The notes under the pieces: generated by a model | Databases searched by the model: none | What the model was told of the DNA's origin: nothing | Seen by the model: the letters and a program-made list of their open reading frames with translations, nothing else | In this document: in pieces, positions 6,404 through 7,022 of the stretch | Position numbering within the stretch: position 1 is the stretch's first letter | Layout of the letters: every line of letters begins with the position of its first letter | Source: Actinomycetes bacterium | GTDB taxonomy: Bacteria; Actinomycetota; Thermoleophilia; RBG-16-64-13 | Length of the DNA stretch: 7,022 nt | Assembly (NCBI GenBank): GCA_021815245.1 | Contig: JAKAHF010000112.1 | Coordinates: 1 to 7,022, forward strand | Reading direction: 5' to 3' | Translations under genes and position numbers: made by a program

Positions 6404-6607
6404 ATGAGTGAAAAGATCAACTGCGGCAAGTGCGACATGCTGCTCTACTACGGGGAGGAGATCAGCCGCAGGCTTTACATGCGTGCCATCCCCGATGAGT
6501 CGGCGGTGCTCGCGACGTACGGCGACAAGTGCCCCCGGTGCGGCGCGGCGCTTTCGACCGATTCGGTCAAGATCAAGGTGAAAAGGCGGGCCACCCATGG
6601 CTCATAG
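6404..6607 (+). CDS. Small zinc-ribbon protein with two CxxC motifs, function unknown
   Basis: This is a 67-residue soluble protein. Two knuckles, CGKC (Cys7, Cys10) and CPRC (Cys43, Cys46), are separated by 32 residues and form a likely four-cysteine zinc (or, less likely, iron) site. The C-terminal tail is basic (VKIKVKRR, 55-62). I do not recognise a named family. The ATG at 6404 has GAGG (6393-6396) seven bases upstream, which supports real translation, and the TAG stop overlaps the transketolase subunit start by 11 bases, so the two are likely translationally coupled. Its place directly before the transketolase gene suggests an accessory role for that enzyme (assembly, stability or redox or metal sensing), or delivery of intermediates, but this is inference only. 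The 48-base gap after the dehydrogenase shows no other element. Confidence 0.75.
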   Translation: MSEKINCGKCDMLLYYGEEISRRLYMRAIPDESAVLATYGDKCPRCGAALSTDSVKIKVKRRATHGS

Positions 6608-7022
6608 TGACGCCCTCATCCAAGAGTTGGAGGCCAGGGCCAAGAAGATGACCGACCACTGCCTGACCCAGTTCTGCACGTTCAGCCAGGGTCATGTCGG
6701 TGGCACTATGTCGGTGATGGAGATCGTCACCGCCCTGTACTTCCATCACATCAAGTTCGATCCCAAGAACCCCGACTGGCCCGAGCGCGACCGGGTGATC
6801 ATGTCGAAGGCCCACTGCTGCGAGGCGATCTACGCGGCGCTGGTGGAGCTTGGGATGTTTTCCGAAGACCAGCTTTGCACCTACTACTGCTACCAGTCGC
6901 CCTTCCAGGGCCACGCCGACCGCTGGTGCACGCCGGGCATCGACTTCTCCGGCGGCTCGCTCGGCCAGGGGATCTCGTTCGCCAACGGTCTCGCGCTTGC
7001 CGAGAAGCTCAACATCAAGCTC
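6597..7022 (+). CDS. Transketolase, N-terminal subunit of a split enzyme (3' partial)
   Basis: This is the thiamine-diphosphate-binding half of a transketolase, which transfers a two-carbon ketol unit between ketoses and aldoses. The visible 142 residues run to the window edge; split N-terminal subunits are usually about 270-280 residues. GHVGG (32-36), FDPKNPDWPERDRVIMSKAH (54-73), QGHAD (104-108) and GGSLGQGIS (119-127) follow the order seen in split bacterial transketolases, and the DPKNPDWPERDR block in particular marks that group. The usual SKGH motif reads SKAH, followed by Cys-Cys, and there are seven cysteines (22, 27, 74, 75, 94, 98, 111), unusually many. The ATG at 6597 lies within the zinc-ribbon gene, 11 bases before its end, with AAGG (6583-6586) upstream. 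A gene for the C-terminal (pyrimidine-binding) subunit is expected next, outside the window. Confidence 0.92.
   Translation, partial: MAHSDALIQELEARAKKMTDHCLTQFCTFSQGHVGGTMSVMEIVTALYFHHIKFDPKNPDWPERDRVIMSKAHCCEAIYAALVELGMFSEDQLCTYYCYQSPFQGHADRWCTPGIDFSGGSLGQGISFANGLALAEKLNIKL

Overview
The window is a gene-dense, single-strand (all +) stretch of a GC-rich bacterial chromosome (roughly 60% G+C by eye). It holds ten genes: eight complete and two cut by the window edges. Strong GGAG-type ribosome binding sites, several non-ATG starts (TTG, GTG) and ATGA/TGATG stop-start overlaps point to a bacterium with tight operons. The organism cannot be named from this sequence. The cysteine-rich enzymes and GC-rich codon choice would suit an anaerobic actinobacterium or a high-GC clostridial-type organism, but that is inference.

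Region 1 (1-3246) is four of the five components of a branched-chain-amino-acid-type (LIV/HAAT) ABC importer, in the order ATPase (LivG-like, 5' end missing), ATPase (LivF-like), permease (LivH-like), permease (LivM-like). All junctions overlap by 1-20 bases. The periplasmic or lipoprotein binding subunit that sets the substrate is not in the window and probably lies upstream. A 9-bp GC-rich hairpin begins on the livM stop codon and may end or stabilise this transcript.

Region 2 (3368-7022) is a catabolic-looking gene set: a small single-domain cupin, a classical short-chain dehydrogenase, a VOC-fold protein resembling methylmalonyl-CoA epimerase, a zinc-dependent medium-chain (sorbitol/threonine dehydrogenase-like) dehydrogenase, a 67-residue two-CxxC zinc-ribbon protein, and the N-terminal subunit of a split transketolase that runs off the right edge. 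The last four genes are close together or overlapping. The cupin and SDR each have a longer leader (121 and 187 bases) and may have their own promoters or processing sites.

Taken together, the layout suggests uptake of a small organic solute by the importer. Two dehydrogenases would then oxidise it, possibly with a metal-dependent isomerisation or epimerisation by the VOC or cupin protein, and a ketose-like intermediate would be cleaved by a thiamine-diphosphate transketolase feeding the pentose phosphate pool. I do not recognise this exact combination as a named pathway, and the substrate is unknown. The most unusual parts are the tiny zinc-ribbon gene overlapping the transketolase start, and the cysteine-rich, non-consensus transketolase subunit. 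There are no RNA genes, CRISPR arrays, insertion sequences or long repeats that I can see.
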